Of a stretch of DNA of 56,047 nt, positions 42,876 through 50,758 are shown piece after piece (positions within the stretch are counted from its first letter, which is position 1; every line of letters begins with the position of its first letter). Location: NCBI GenBank assembly GCA_021463345.1, contig JAJTYM010000023.1, positions 1 through 56,047 on the forward strand. Direction: 5' to 3'. Under the pieces are notes generated by a model. That model was not told the origin of the DNA and made no database searches. It worked only from the letters and a program-made list of their open reading frames with translations. This stretch comes from Pseudobdellovibrionaceae bacterium (GTDB lineage Bacteria; Bdellovibrionota; Bdellovibrionia; Bdellovibrionales; JAMPXM01). A program made the position numbers and the translations under genes.

Positions 42876-43865
42876 TTACGGCACCTCGATCTGGTTCAAG
42901 ACTTCTTTGACGACCGCCTCGGTCCTGATCTCCTCGGCCTCGGCCTCGAAGGTCAGGATCAGGCGATGGCGAAGCACGTTGTAGGCGATCGCCTTGACGT
43001 CCTCGCTCGTCACGTAACCGCGGCCGCGGATGAACGCATGGGCCTTCGAGGCGCGTATGAGGTTGATCGTGGCCCTCGGGCTGCCGCCGACCTTGATCAG
43101 CTGCTGCAGGTTGCCCAGCCCGTGCTTCGCCGGCTCGCGCGTGGCCATGACAAGCTCGACGATGTAGTTGCGGAGCTTGTCGTCGACGTAAATCTGGTCG
43201 ACGCGCTCGCGCGCGCGCAGCAGCTCTTCCCTGGATATGACCGGCTGGATCACCGGCTGCTGGTCGGTCCCCATGCGGTTCATGATCTCGAGTTCGTCGG
43301 CCTTCGACGGGTACGTCACCACGATCTTGAACATGAAGCGGTCGAGCTGGGCTTCGGGCAACGGGTACGTGCCTTCCTGCTCGAGCGGGTTCTGCGTCGC
43401 AAGCACGAGGAACGGCGTTTCCAACTTGTACGTGGTCTCGCCGATGGTGACCTGCTTCTCGGCCATCGCCTCGAGCAACGCCGACTGAACCTTGGCGGGC
43501 GCCCGGTTGATCTCGTCGGCCAGCACGATGTTGGTGAAGATCGGGCCCTTTTTGGGCGCGAAGTCCCCCGTCTTGGGGTTGAAGATCATCGTGCCGATCA
43601 GGTCCGACGGCAGCAGATCCGGCGTGAACTGGATGCGTTGGAACCCGAGGGAGATCGATTTCGAAACGCTGGCGATCGTCAAAGTCTTCGCCAGGCCCGG
43701 CACGCCCTCGAGCAAAACGTGGCCGCCCGTCAGCAGCCCCATCAGGATCCCCTCGACCATGTCGCTCTGGCCGACGACGGCTTTGGATATCTCCTTCATC
43801 ATTCGGTCAACGAACTGGGATTCCTGCTTGATGGCGGCGTTGAGTGCCACGACGTCGACGGACAC
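42876..43865 (-). CDS. moxR: MoxR-family AAA+ ATPase
   Basis: MoxR proteins are AAA+ chaperones that work with VWA-domain proteins. The 329-residue product has Walker A GVPGLAKT (in VLLEGVPGLAKTLTIAS, about 49-65), Walker B LADEINRAPAKVQSALLEAM (about 110-129) and ATQNPLEQEGTYPLPEAQLDRF as sensor/arginine-finger region. GTG 43865 (VSVDVVALNAA) follows AGGGGG; an open frame to 44105 includes no family sequence. It heads the Bat operon. The 215-bp upstream gap to the HtpX-like gene is divergent and probably carries both promoters. Confidence 0.95.
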   Translation of the reverse strand: MSVDVVALNAAIKQESQFVDRMMKEISKAVVGQSDMVEGILMGLLTGGHVLLEGVPGLAKTLTIASVSKSISLGFQRIQFTPDLLPSDLIGTMIFNPKTGDFAPKKGPIFTNIVLADEINRAPAKVQSALLEAMAEKQVTIGETTYKLETPFLVLATQNPLEQEGTYPLPEAQLDRFMFKIVVTYPSKADELEIMNRMGTDQQPVIQPVISREELLRARERVDQIYVDDKLRNYIVELVMATREPAKHGLGNLQQLIKVGGSPRATINLIRASKAHAFIRGRGYVTSEDVKAIAYNVLRHRLILTFEAEAEEIRTEAVVKEVLNQIEVP

Positions 43866-44017
43866 GGGATGACCCCCTGGAGGTGCTGATCTGTTCCTGC
43901 AAAAACTGGAGGATGTCCCTTGAAGGACCTCCGCCTTGTGATTTTCGTTTGTCGTGTCACGGGTTTCAATGCTTTTCCCCGAGGTCAGGACGCAGCCCCG
44001 CAGACCGCGCGAAAAAC

Positions 44018-44048
44018 TTGTCAAAAGCCCGGATGCGCCGGGTAATAT
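44018..44048 (+). promoter_or_regulatory. Candidate promoter of the HtpX-like gene
   Basis: TTGTCA (44018-44023) and TAATAT (44043-44048) are 19 bp apart, 33 bp before the GTG start at 44081. The boxes are good but the spacing is one or two bases long. Confidence 0.4.
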
Positions 44049-44080
44049 GGAGCTCCACCCGAGGCCAGGAGAGACGCACG

Positions 44081-44929
44081 GTGCTGCTGCGCGAGCGCGG
44101 TTCATTGAAAGTTTGGTTGTTCTTGGGCGCGTTCTCGAGCGCGCTGATGATCGGCGGTCTCAAACTCTTCGATCGCCACGGCCTTCTGGCGGGTTTTCTG
44201 CTCGCGCTCGCGGTCAACGGCCTCGTGTTCTTCTACGGCGACCTGCGCTTGCTCAAGCGCTTCCCCGGGGAACTCCTCGAAGGCCAGGATCCATGGGGCC
44301 TGCTTTCGAAACTGGACGCGCTCACGGCCAAAGCCGGGATCCGCGCACCACGGCTTTTCCTGTGCGGCCTCGCCACGCCCACAACGATGTCGATCGGCAT
44401 GTCGAGCGGGAGGGCCGCGATCCTGGTCTCCGAGGGCCTCGTCCGCGAATTCAGCGCAGCCGAGACCGAAGCGGCCCTCGCCCTCGAGGTCGCGCGCCTC
44501 AAACGCAAAGACACGGTCGCCTCGACCGCCGCCGCCGCGATCACCGCCGGGCTCGCCAAAGTCGCGCGCGCCCTGGACCAGTACTTGTTCCTCAACGTGA
44601 TCTTCAAACCGCGACCCGGGCAACTCGGGCCGGTGATGCGGCTCTGCGCGCCACTCATCGCCCTGCTCGCGCGCGTCGCGATCGGGCATCAGCAGTACCT
44701 GGCCAGCGACAAATTGGCCGCCGAACTCATCGGCGACTCCCGGCGCGTCGCGCGAGTGCTCTGGAAACTCCATGCCTTTCAAACCACGCGGCCCTTCGAA
44801 GTTTCGCCGAGCGACACGCCCTTGTTCGTCGTCAGCCCCTTGACGACTTCTTTTTGGTACCGATATTTGCAATTGCAACCGCCGGTGGAGCGGCGCATAA
44901 AAAAGCTGGTCGGCCACTATCCCATGTAA
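44081..44929 (+). CDS. HtpX-like membrane protein without the zinc-binding site
   Basis: This 282-residue protein has the layout of HtpX (M48B). Two N-terminal membrane segments (VWLFLGAFSSALMIGGL; LLAGFLLALAVNGLVFFYG) are followed by LKRFPGELLEGQDPWGLLSKLDALTAKAGIRAPRLFL and TPTTMSIGMSSGRAAILVSEGLV. A further helix pair comes next. The catalytic HExxH, normally in E-x-x-x-V-L-A-H-E-x-x-H, reads EAALALEVARLKRKD, so both zinc histidines are gone. The distal E-x-x-x-D is altered (YLASDKLAAEL). It therefore cannot be a normal zinc protease. GTG 44081 follows GGAGAG; the open frame begins earlier at 43844, inside moxR's leader. It is divergent from moxR. Confidence 0.8.
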   Translation: MLLRERGSLKVWLFLGAFSSALMIGGLKLFDRHGLLAGFLLALAVNGLVFFYGDLRLLKRFPGELLEGQDPWGLLSKLDALTAKAGIRAPRLFLCGLATPTTMSIGMSSGRAAILVSEGLVREFSAAETEAALALEVARLKRKDTVASTAAAAITAGLAKVARALDQYLFLNVIFKPRPGQLGPVMRLCAPLIALLARVAIGHQQYLASDKLAAELIGDSRRVARVLWKLHAFQTTRPFEVSPSDTPLFVVSPLTTSFWYRYLQLQPPVERRIKKLVGHYPM

Positions 44930-45042
44930 GGTTTTCGTTCCAGCCGAACGGCCTGAAGCGACACAGCGTGACTGTCTCCCCTAGGCGCCATAGCCATTTA
45001 TTCATGGCCATCTGGAGCCGCTTTTGAAGAGGAATTAGCTAT

Positions 45043-45300
45043 ATGGACCAGCCTCAAAAAATGGAAGCGTCCCTATCGACTCTGGCGCTCTCGCTCGGCA
45101 CTCAAGCCGTCATCGCCCTCGGCCTCGTCGAGAACCCCCTCACCAAAAAGGTCGAAAAGGACCGCGACGTCGCGCGCTTCAACATCGACATGCTCCGCTG
45201 CCTTCGCGACAAGACCAAAGGCAACCTGAGCGACGCCGAGGACAAACTCCTCAATGGGATCATTCACGACCTGCAATTGAAGTTCGTCGAGAACACATAA
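45043..45300 (+). CDS. DUF1844 family protein
   Basis: This 85-residue protein has the complete DUF1844 pattern: SLSTLALSLGTQAVIALGLVENP, then DVARFNIDMLRCLRDKTKGNLSDAEDKLLNGIIHDLQLKFVE. These small helical proteins are common in delta-type bacteria and Acidobacteria; their function is unknown. It has a GAGGAA ribosome site. It lies 12 bp upstream of the DegP gene and is probably co-transcribed with it. Confidence 0.88.
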   Translation: MDQPQKMEASLSTLALSLGTQAVIALGLVENPLTKKVEKDRDVARFNIDMLRCLRDKTKGNLSDAEDKLLNGIIHDLQLKFVENT

Positions 45301-45312
45301 GAGGGATCTTTC

Positions 45313-46938
45313 ATGAAAAGCAAAAAACAACCCCGGCTGATCATGTGGGTGCTCGCGATCGCGCTCGGCGGTGTCGCCAGCGGTTACGTGAGCGACGCGC
45401 TTTCCGACAACCCCGAAGGCCTGCAGCCCGTCACTCGCGCGTCGCAAGCGGCCGCGAGCGGCACACGCGTAGCACAGCTCTTCGGCGACAGGCTCTCGAC
45501 AACCCCGACGCCGAAGCCGGCGCAGCAGGCGATCGAGGATCTCAAACGCAACCCGCCGATCGACGTCGTGAAACTCGGCGACCCGCTGCCGCGCAACTTG
45601 TTCGTGGAACTCTCCAAACTCGTGAATCCCGCCGTCGTGAGCATCTCGACCAGCCAAGCTCAGCGGCAACTCTCGCGCCGGAGCGGGCCTCGGGATCCGA
45701 TGCGCGAGTTTTTCGAGGACTTCTGGGGCCTGCCCCCGGGCGGCGGTGGCGACGGATTCGGCGGCGGGCGCCCGGCCATGGCCCTTGGCACGGGATTCCT
45801 CGTCCGCGCCGACGGCCTGATCGTGACCAACAACCACGTCATCGAAAACGCCGACGTCATCAAGGTTTCGCTCGATCCGAACTCCAAAGAGGAATTCGAG
45901 GCGAAGGTCGTCGGCAAAGACGCTCGCACCGACATCGCCCTTCTCAAAATCGAATCAAAAAAACCGCTGCCGGTCGCGGCGCTCGGCTCGTCCGCCGGCG
46001 TGCAGGTCGGCGAATGGGTCGCGGCCTTCGGCAACCCCTACGGCCACGCGCACACGATGACCAAAGGCATCGTCTCGGCCATCGGCCGCGAGATCACCGA
46101 ACTCAACCGCTTCCCGTTCATCCAGACCGACGCGAGCATCAACCCCGGCAACTCGGGCGGCCCCCTCGTGAACACGCGCGGGGAGGTCATCGGCGTCAAC
46201 ACCGCCATCGACGCCCGCGCCCAGGGCATCGGCTTCGCCATCCCGATCGACAACGTGAAGACGATCGTGGCTCAGCTCGAAAAGGACGGGCGCGTGCGCC
46301 GCGGCTTCATCGGCGTCGGCATCAGCCCCCTGGCTCCCGAGGTCGCGCGCCAGCTCGGCCTCGGCAACGACGACGGCGCGATCGTCAACCAGGTCCAGAA
46401 AGGCTCTCCCGCCGCCAAAGCGGGGCTCGAGATCTACGACATCATCGTCGAGTTCGGCGGCAAGAAAGTCCGCACGCCCGGCGATCTGCAGAACGCCGTC
46501 GGCGACACGCCGATCGGAGGGAAGACGAAAGTCAAAGTCATCCGTTTCCAGAACGACCGCAAAAAAGTCGAGCGCACCTTCGACATCGCCGTCACGGAGA
46601 ACCCCGACGAACGCGCAGCCGCCGAGCGTCAGCCGAAGAAATTCTTCGGGCAGAAGGCGCCGTTCGGCATCGGCTTCAAGGCCTCCGACATGAGCGCGCA
46701 GCTCCGCCGCGATCTCGGTCTCGCCAACGCGCCCGACGCCCCGGTGATCACCGAGGTCGAACGCGGCACGGTCGCGGCGCAAGTGGGGCTACAGGTGGGC
46801 GACGTCATCCTGGACGTCAACCGCGCGCCGGTGCGCCGGGCGGCCGACGTGGTGAAAAACCTCCGGCAAGGCACGAACATCCTGCGCGTCGCACGCGGCA
46901 ACATGGTCGCGGTCATCGCCATCGAAACCTCTCGCTGA
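45313..46938 (+). CDS. degP: DegP/HtrA-type serine protease (Do family)
   Basis: DegP/HtrA degrades or refolds damaged periplasmic proteins. The 541-residue product has a signal anchor (LIMWVLAIALGGVASGYVS) and a trypsin-like domain with the triad His in TNNHVIEN (about 177), Asp in DARTDIALLKI (about 207) and Ser in NPGNSGGPLVNTRGEVIGVNTAI (about 281). Two PDZ domains follow (about 325-420 and 455-535). A Gly-rich loop (PPGGGGDGFGGGRPAM) precedes the protease domain, as in DegP/DegQ. GAGGGA precedes ATG 45313. A 9-bp-stem hairpin lies just downstream. Confidence 0.96.
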   Translation: MKSKKQPRLIMWVLAIALGGVASGYVSDALSDNPEGLQPVTRASQAAASGTRVAQLFGDRLSTTPTPKPAQQAIEDLKRNPPIDVVKLGDPLPRNLFVELSKLVNPAVVSISTSQAQRQLSRRSGPRDPMREFFEDFWGLPPGGGGDGFGGGRPAMALGTGFLVRADGLIVTNNHVIENADVIKVSLDPNSKEEFEAKVVGKDARTDIALLKIESKKPLPVAALGSSAGVQVGEWVAAFGNPYGHAHTMTKGIVSAIGREITELNRFPFIQTDASINPGNSGGPLVNTRGEVIGVNTAIDARAQGIGFAIPIDNVKTIVAQLEKDGRVRRGFIGVGISPLAPEVARQLGLGNDDGAIVNQVQKGSPAAKAGLEIYDIIVEFGGKKVRTPGDLQNAVGDTPIGGKTKVKVIRFQNDRKKVERTFDIAVTENPDERAAAERQPKKFFGQKAPFGIGFKASDMSAQLRRDLGLANAPDAPVITEVERGTVAAQVGLQVGDVILDVNRAPVRRAADVVKNLRQGTNILRVARGNMVAVIAIETSR

Positions 46939-46949
46939 CCCTCGGAGGC

Positions 46950-46975
46950 GCCCGTTCCTCGCATGGGGAACGGGC
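46950..46975 (+). terminator. Possible terminator hairpin after degP
   Basis: GCCCGTTCC (46950-46958) pairs with GGAACGGGC (46967-46975), a perfect 9-bp stem 11 bp after the degP stop. It is followed by CCGCG rather than a T tract, so it may be a Rho-assisted or mRNA-stabilising hairpin. A second hairpin TGCCCCG-GAA-CGGGGCA lies at 47032-47048. Confidence 0.45.
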
Positions 46976-47222
46976 CCGCGTGGCCCCTCCTGGGGCCCTG
47001 GCCGGCTCAGACCGCCCCGCCCCAGCCGGAGTGCCCCGGAACGGGGCAAAGCCCCTCCTCTCCGCCCCTATCCGCCCGGAATCACTCATGAACAAAGCAA
47101 GCCCAAAGTCTTAAGTTTTAAGCCCAGCTTTCCGTTAAGTCGGATAAGGCACTGAGTACGAGCAACTGAGTTCGCACCCGTAAGAAGACAGCTCGCGACC
47201 AGGCAACTTGAAGGAGTCAGTC

Positions 47223-47537
47223 ATGGAAATCACCGAAGTGAAGGTGTTCCCCGTCAACGAGGACCGCCTGAAGGCCTACGTCTCCATCACCATCGACAAT
47301 TGCTTCGTGGTGCGGGACCTGAAGGTCATCGACGGAACCGGCGGCCTGTTCGTGGCGATGCCGAGCAAAAAGCGCAAAGACGGGCAGTTCAAGGACATCG
47401 CCCACCCGCTCAACCAGGAAACGCGCGACATGATCGAGCAGAGGGTCTTCGACGCGTACGAAGCCGAGATCCGCTCGATGGGCGAGAGCCTCGGCAACAT
47501 ACGCAGGGCCGGCGGCGGCGCACGCGAAGAAGAGTAG
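47223..47537 (+). CDS. spoVG: SpoVG family RNA/DNA-binding regulator
   Basis: SpoVG is a site-specific nucleic-acid-binding regulator, first known from Bacillus and also present in spirochaetes and delta-type bacteria. The 104-residue protein has the family core MEITEVKVFPVNEDRLKAYVSITIDNCFVVRDLKVIDGTGGLFVAMPSK (residues 1-49) and the PLNQETRDMIEQRVFDAYE helix. The C-terminus adds a short Gly/Ala/Glu tail. ATG 47223 has AAGGAG upstream; five codons upstream in the open frame are not used. It stands alone and ends at a strong terminator. Confidence 0.95.
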   Translation: MEITEVKVFPVNEDRLKAYVSITIDNCFVVRDLKVIDGTGGLFVAMPSKKRKDGQFKDIAHPLNQETRDMIEQRVFDAYEAEIRSMGESLGNIRRAGGGAREEE

Positions 47538-47598
47538 ATCAAATTCATTTCCGGAATCTGGAACCAGCCTTGGTGGCCCTCGGCCTGGAACCTTGGTC

Positions 47599-47631
47599 AC
47601 CGACCGTCCAAGCAAGACGGTCGGTTTTTTT
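47599..47631 (+). terminator. Rho-independent terminator of spoVG
   Basis: ACCGACCGTC-CAAGCAA-GACGGTCGGT (47599-47625) is a perfect 10-bp stem followed by six further T residues, 61 bp after the spoVG stop. Confidence 0.95.
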
Positions 47632-47744
47632 ATGCCGGTCCCCTATCGCGCGCGATCGCGTCGGACCCGGGACCCCCAACGCTCAAAGGCCCGAGCGACC
47701 GATGGGCGCGGCGCACGCGCGAAAGCGGCGCCGTTGAGGAGGCC

Positions 47745-48948
47745 TCAAACAAGCATCCCCGGGATGGCGGCGCGCTTATCGACGATCGTGGCTCGGTCAG
47801 CGCCGCTGTTCCCGATATTGTATTGCCCGAACCCCGTCTGGCCGCCGACTTCCCATGCGCTCGGCTGCAGCCCGAAAGCCTGCATGATCGTGATGAGCAG
47901 CTGATTATAGGACCTCGGTTTGCCGTTCTCCATTTGAATGTACTGGTTCGTCCTGACCCGCCCGTTGAGGCCGCCGAAGAACGCGGCCTGGAAGTCGTTC
48001 ACGACATGCGCGAAGCCCGACGACATTTCCTTGCCGTACATCACCAAAGAATTGTCGAGCATCGTCTTGCCGTTGCCTTCGACGATGGCGTCCATTTTGG
48101 CGAGCATCTGCGAGAGTTTTCTCGAGTACCAAGCGTCCACCTTGAGCATCTCCCCTCTCCAGAACGGGTCGTCGGGCGAGTGATGGAGATTGTGGTGGCT
48201 GGCCGCGGCCGTGGACCGGTGCTCCTCCCATGAGAAGTTCACGACGCGGGTCAAATCGCATCTCATCGCCGCGATCGCGATGTCGACGTTGAGGTCGATG
48301 ATCGGCTCGACCCAAGCGCCGTTGCGGAGAAGCAAGGAGGACCGCCAAGACAGCTTCGAGCTTTTCCACGTTGGTTCCCACGGTCGCCGTATAGACGCGT
48401 TCGATCGCGGCGGCCTCATCGCCAGGCAGGGGGCGGCCGAAGAGCCGGAGACCGAGGTTCGTGACCAGATTCCTTAAACACGCGTTGCCGGCGAGGTTGG
48501 CCGTGGCCGAGCATGCGCGCGCGAAATAGGGATTCAAGCTTTGAGGGTTCGCGGCCAACCGCGCGGCCGCGGCGAAGGCGAGACCCATGTAGGCTTCCAC
48601 ATGGGACTCGGTCGTGGAGTCGACGAGTTTCTCGAAATTGAAACCATTCTCGGAGTCCGCGGGAAGGGCCCCCAGTTCCGTCGAGAGCGCCGTCACCGTC
48701 GGCGCCCCGAAAAGATCGGTCAGCGCGTTGACGACGATCTTGCGGTTGCGACGGTAGACCTGATCGTCCGCCGCGTAAACCCCGAGGGAGCAGGCCTTGC
48801 CCAAGACCCCGATACCCCCGTGAGACGACTCCGCGCTGACTCGCGCCACCTCAAAGGGGTTTTGGCATACGTTGAACGCGCATAGGATCGTCGCTAGCCC
48901 CGTTGAAATCGAGATGACCAGGAGTCTTGACGTCATTTTTGCACGCAT
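47745..48948 (-). pseudogene. Deletion fusion of a DUF1592-type and a DUF1552-type gene
   Basis: From ATG 48948 (GGGGGG ribosome site) an exported protein begins with hydrophobic signal LLVISISTGLATILCAFNVC. It proceeds like the N-terminal half of DUF1592/DUF1587-type proteins (RKIVVNALTDLFGAP; NLGLRLFGRPLPGDE; LEAVLAVLLASPQ). At about 48330 the frame stops making sense and a different frame continues. That frame reads as the C-terminal half of a DUF1552 protein (RCDLTRVVNFSWEEH; MLDNSLVMYGKEMSSGFAH; YNQLLITIMQAFGL) down to 47745. In many bacteria these two families are encoded side by side. The simplest reading is one deletion removing the DUF1592 3' end and the DUF1552 5' end, leaving an out-of-frame joint. 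Confidence 0.75.
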
Positions 48949-49365
48949 ATGGCCCCCCATTCATAGGTCTCATAGGTCCGCCGGTTCGCGACCCACGCTG
49001 GGCTGAAAACGGATGAGTCCCTTTCTAGCTCTGGCCATTCGGCTGTTTCGCCGCTCTCAGAAAGCAAGATGAGCGTTCTCTCACAAGTATCCCATAAGAT
49101 CGGCGCCGATCTTCTTCGGTCGTCTCGATCCGGAGCGCAACACGCGTCTCGAAAACGAACGCCCCCGCGCGGAGCGCCGGCGGCCGCTCCGCCTACCGGG
49201 CGGCCGGATATGGGGGAGCACGGGCATGGGCGTTCGTCATCGGACCGGAAGCGGTTTTCTCAAACAACCGCCTTTTCCCCAAGTGACGAATGAGCTCACT
49301 GAGGCGGCGCAGAACCCACCGACGCTTGGGTTCGAACCGGTTTTGATCTGGCGCATACTGATCCC
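48949..49365. other. 417-bp intergenic region
   Basis: It is divergent between the decayed DUF1592/DUF1552 gene and the lipoprotein at 49366. One short plus-strand frame (49069-49293) has no ribosome site and no resemblance to anything I know. A repeated CATAGGTC (two copies near 48964-48979) was noted. Confidence 0.4.
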
Positions 49366-49758
49366 ATGACAAGAGCGGCGTGGCTCGTCACACTACTTTT
49401 GATCCTGAGCGGCTGTACGACGATTCAATTCGTACGCAAGGACTTCACGCCTGAGAAAAAAGCGGTGGTCCGTTACCCCCCGCAGTCAAAGCCCGGAAAC
49501 GAAGCCAAGTACCGTGATGAGCTCGTCAAACAAGCCAGGGAGTTTTGCGGCGGCCCGTTCCAAATCACGCGCGAGTACCAGCAGTTGGTCGAAAGCGGCG
49601 ATGCCGCCCTCTCGACCGGGGTCGGTTTCGGTGGATACGGGTACGGCCACCAGCCAGGGAGCTCGATCTTTCTCGGTGGCTCCGCCCCATCCGCAGTGAA
49701 CCGCCATTTCGTGGAATTCACCTGCACCCGGCATCCCGACGCTCCGGCCGCGAACTAA
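49366..49758 (+). CDS. Small lipoprotein
   Basis: This 130-residue lipoprotein has signal AAWLVTLLLILSGC with lipobox LSGC (residues 14-17). The mature part is polar with QFVRKDFTPEKKAVVRYPP and CGGPFQITREYQQL, then a Gly/Tyr-rich stretch (GVGFGGYGYGHQPGSS) and a final FTCTRHP. Three cysteines remain after processing. No family is recognised. No strong ribosome site is visible before ATG 49366. Confidence 0.72.
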   Translation: MTRAAWLVTLLLILSGCTTIQFVRKDFTPEKKAVVRYPPQSKPGNEAKYRDELVKQAREFCGGPFQITREYQQLVESGDAALSTGVGFGGYGYGHQPGSSIFLGGSAPSAVNRHFVEFTCTRHPDAPAAN

Positions 49759-49903
49759 GCAGGAATTGCCTCCCCCCTCCTTTGAGGCTTCAATCCTTGA
49801 GTTGGCTGTCTTGCCTGTGTCAAAGCTTATTCAAACTCACCAAGTTCCGAGCGCACTTGATACGGGGAATCGTGCGAAAATGGAAACGACAGGAGGTGCG
49901 CCC

Positions 49904-50161
49904 ATGGATGGAATCACGTTCACCGAATTGTTCCAGATGCCGAACGGCTCAAGTTCGCTCGACGAGCACTTCAACCGGCCGAATTACGCACGGCTTTGGA
50001 AGTGTCGTCGCTTGCGGTTGGAGAACGAAGAACGTGAACGTCAGATGGCTACGCACCCCCCCGCCTCCAAACCCGCCGTGGGCTCGACCCACCAGAAAAT
50101 CGAGCGCCCCCAAGGCCGCAAGCCATCCTCCGATCAGCAACCACCCGGGGTCGACCTTTAG
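49904..50161 (+). CDS. Hypothetical small protein
   Basis: This is an 85-residue, mainly polar protein. ATG 49904 is preceded by AGGAGGT at seven bases, one of the best ribosome sites in this part. The sequence has ITFTELFQMPNGSSSLDEHF, then RLWKCRRLRLENEERERQ and a Pro/Gln/Ser-rich tail. No domain is recognised. It is the last gene before the tRNA-Gln and the composition shift, so it may mark the end of the core chromosome. Confidence 0.5.
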   Translation: MDGITFTELFQMPNGSSSLDEHFNRPNYARLWKCRRLRLENEERERQMATHPPASKPAVGSTHQKIERPQGRKPSSDQQPPGVDL

Positions 50162-50347
50162 GCATGGGGTCGCCCGTAAACCCGGACACCCGAGACCGCT
50201 CTTACACATGTCGCATTGAAGGCTGGCCGCTGGCTGAATGCCTGTTTTTAGTGCAGATGTGGTTCCCTCCGCTTTCCTTCGGACCCAAGCCCAGCGGCCC
50301 CCGTCATCCCGTCCGTTGGACTTGGAGAAACGAAAACGATTTTTCCC

Positions 50348-50376
50348 TTGATCTAAGTGACAGCTTTTCCTATTAC
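50348..50376 (+). promoter_or_regulatory. Candidate promoter of tRNA-Gln
   Basis: TTGATC (50348-50353) and TATTAC (50371-50376) are exactly 17 bp apart and lie 26 bp before the tRNA 5' end. Each box matches consensus at four of six positions. Confidence 0.5.
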
Positions 50377-50402
50377 TTACCGCTCAATAGCGCATTCCGT
50401 GT

Positions 50403-50478
50403 TGGGGTGTCGTCAAGCTGGTAAGACAACAGATTTTGATTCTGTCATTCGCAGGTTCGAGTCCTGCCACCCCATCCA
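50403..50478 (+). tRNA. tRNA-Gln (anticodon TTG)
   Basis: A full cloverleaf can be drawn. The acceptor stem TGGGGTG/CACCCCA (50403-50409 with 50468-50474) is perfect, the D arm is GTC-AAGCTGGTAA-GAC, and the anticodon stem is CAGA/TCTG with loop TTTTGAT (anticodon TTG). The T arm is GCAGG-TTCGAGT-CCTGC. CCA is encoded (50476-50478). The discriminator base is T. The 3' flank shifts to AT-rich DNA within 20 bp, so this tRNA may be the integration target of the accessory element that follows. Confidence 0.97.
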
Positions 50479-50522
50479 ATTTTCCTCCTAAAAAATTTAG
50501 CATCGAAAAAAACAAAATGAAG

Positions 50523-50538
50523 TCAGGCACCTGCCTGA
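50523..50538. repeat. REP-like palindrome
   Basis: TCAGGCA-CC-TGCCTGA is a perfect 7-bp inverted repeat within GTCAGGCACCTG, 45 bp after the tRNA. Short GTCAGGCACC-type palindromes resemble REP elements mobilised by REP-associated tyrosine transposases; that is a resemblance only. No transposase of that kind is in the window. Confidence 0.55.
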
Positions 50539-50599
50539 TTTGAATAGAGAAAACGCTTTTGAAGAGTATTTCACGGAATTTCGATTTATTTCGAAGTTT

Positions 50600-50628
50600 G
50601 GTGACCTAGTGGTGACCCGTTGGTGACC
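50600..50628. repeat. Three GGTGACC repeats at 11-bp period
   Basis: GGTGACC occurs at 50600, 50611 and 50622, each start exactly 11 bp from the next, with spacers TAGT and CGTT. One turn of the helix between copies is typical of iterons or recombinase arm sites. They lie 122 bp after the tRNA-Gln 3' end. Confidence 0.85.
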
Positions 50629-50659
50629 TGAAAATTGGCTCTTTTGACAGACCCATTCG

Positions 50660-50680
50660 GCTCAGCTTTCTAGGCTGAGC
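50660..50680. repeat. Small stem-loop in the tRNA-proximal leader
   Basis: GCTCAGC-TTTCTAG-GCTGAGC forms a perfect 7-bp stem about 80 bp upstream of the small gene at 50759. It lies in the 280-bp AT-rich stretch after the tRNA, which holds no gene. No T tract follows, so it is not a classical terminator. Confidence 0.6.
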
Positions 50681-50758
50681 ACCCAAAGTTCCTAGAACTT
50701 TTCACCGCCATTCCTGGCGAAACCAATCTCAACACCTATGACTTTTAAGGAGGTTCCT

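Noticed and set aside
49069-49293. 74-codon plus-strand ORF in the gap before the lipoprotein
   Set aside because: No ribosome site, low-complexity Arg/Pro/Ala composition, no resemblance to known proteins.
50164-50424. 86-codon plus-strand ORF running into the tRNA-Gln
   Set aside because: Overlaps the tRNA gene and its promoter; no ribosome site.
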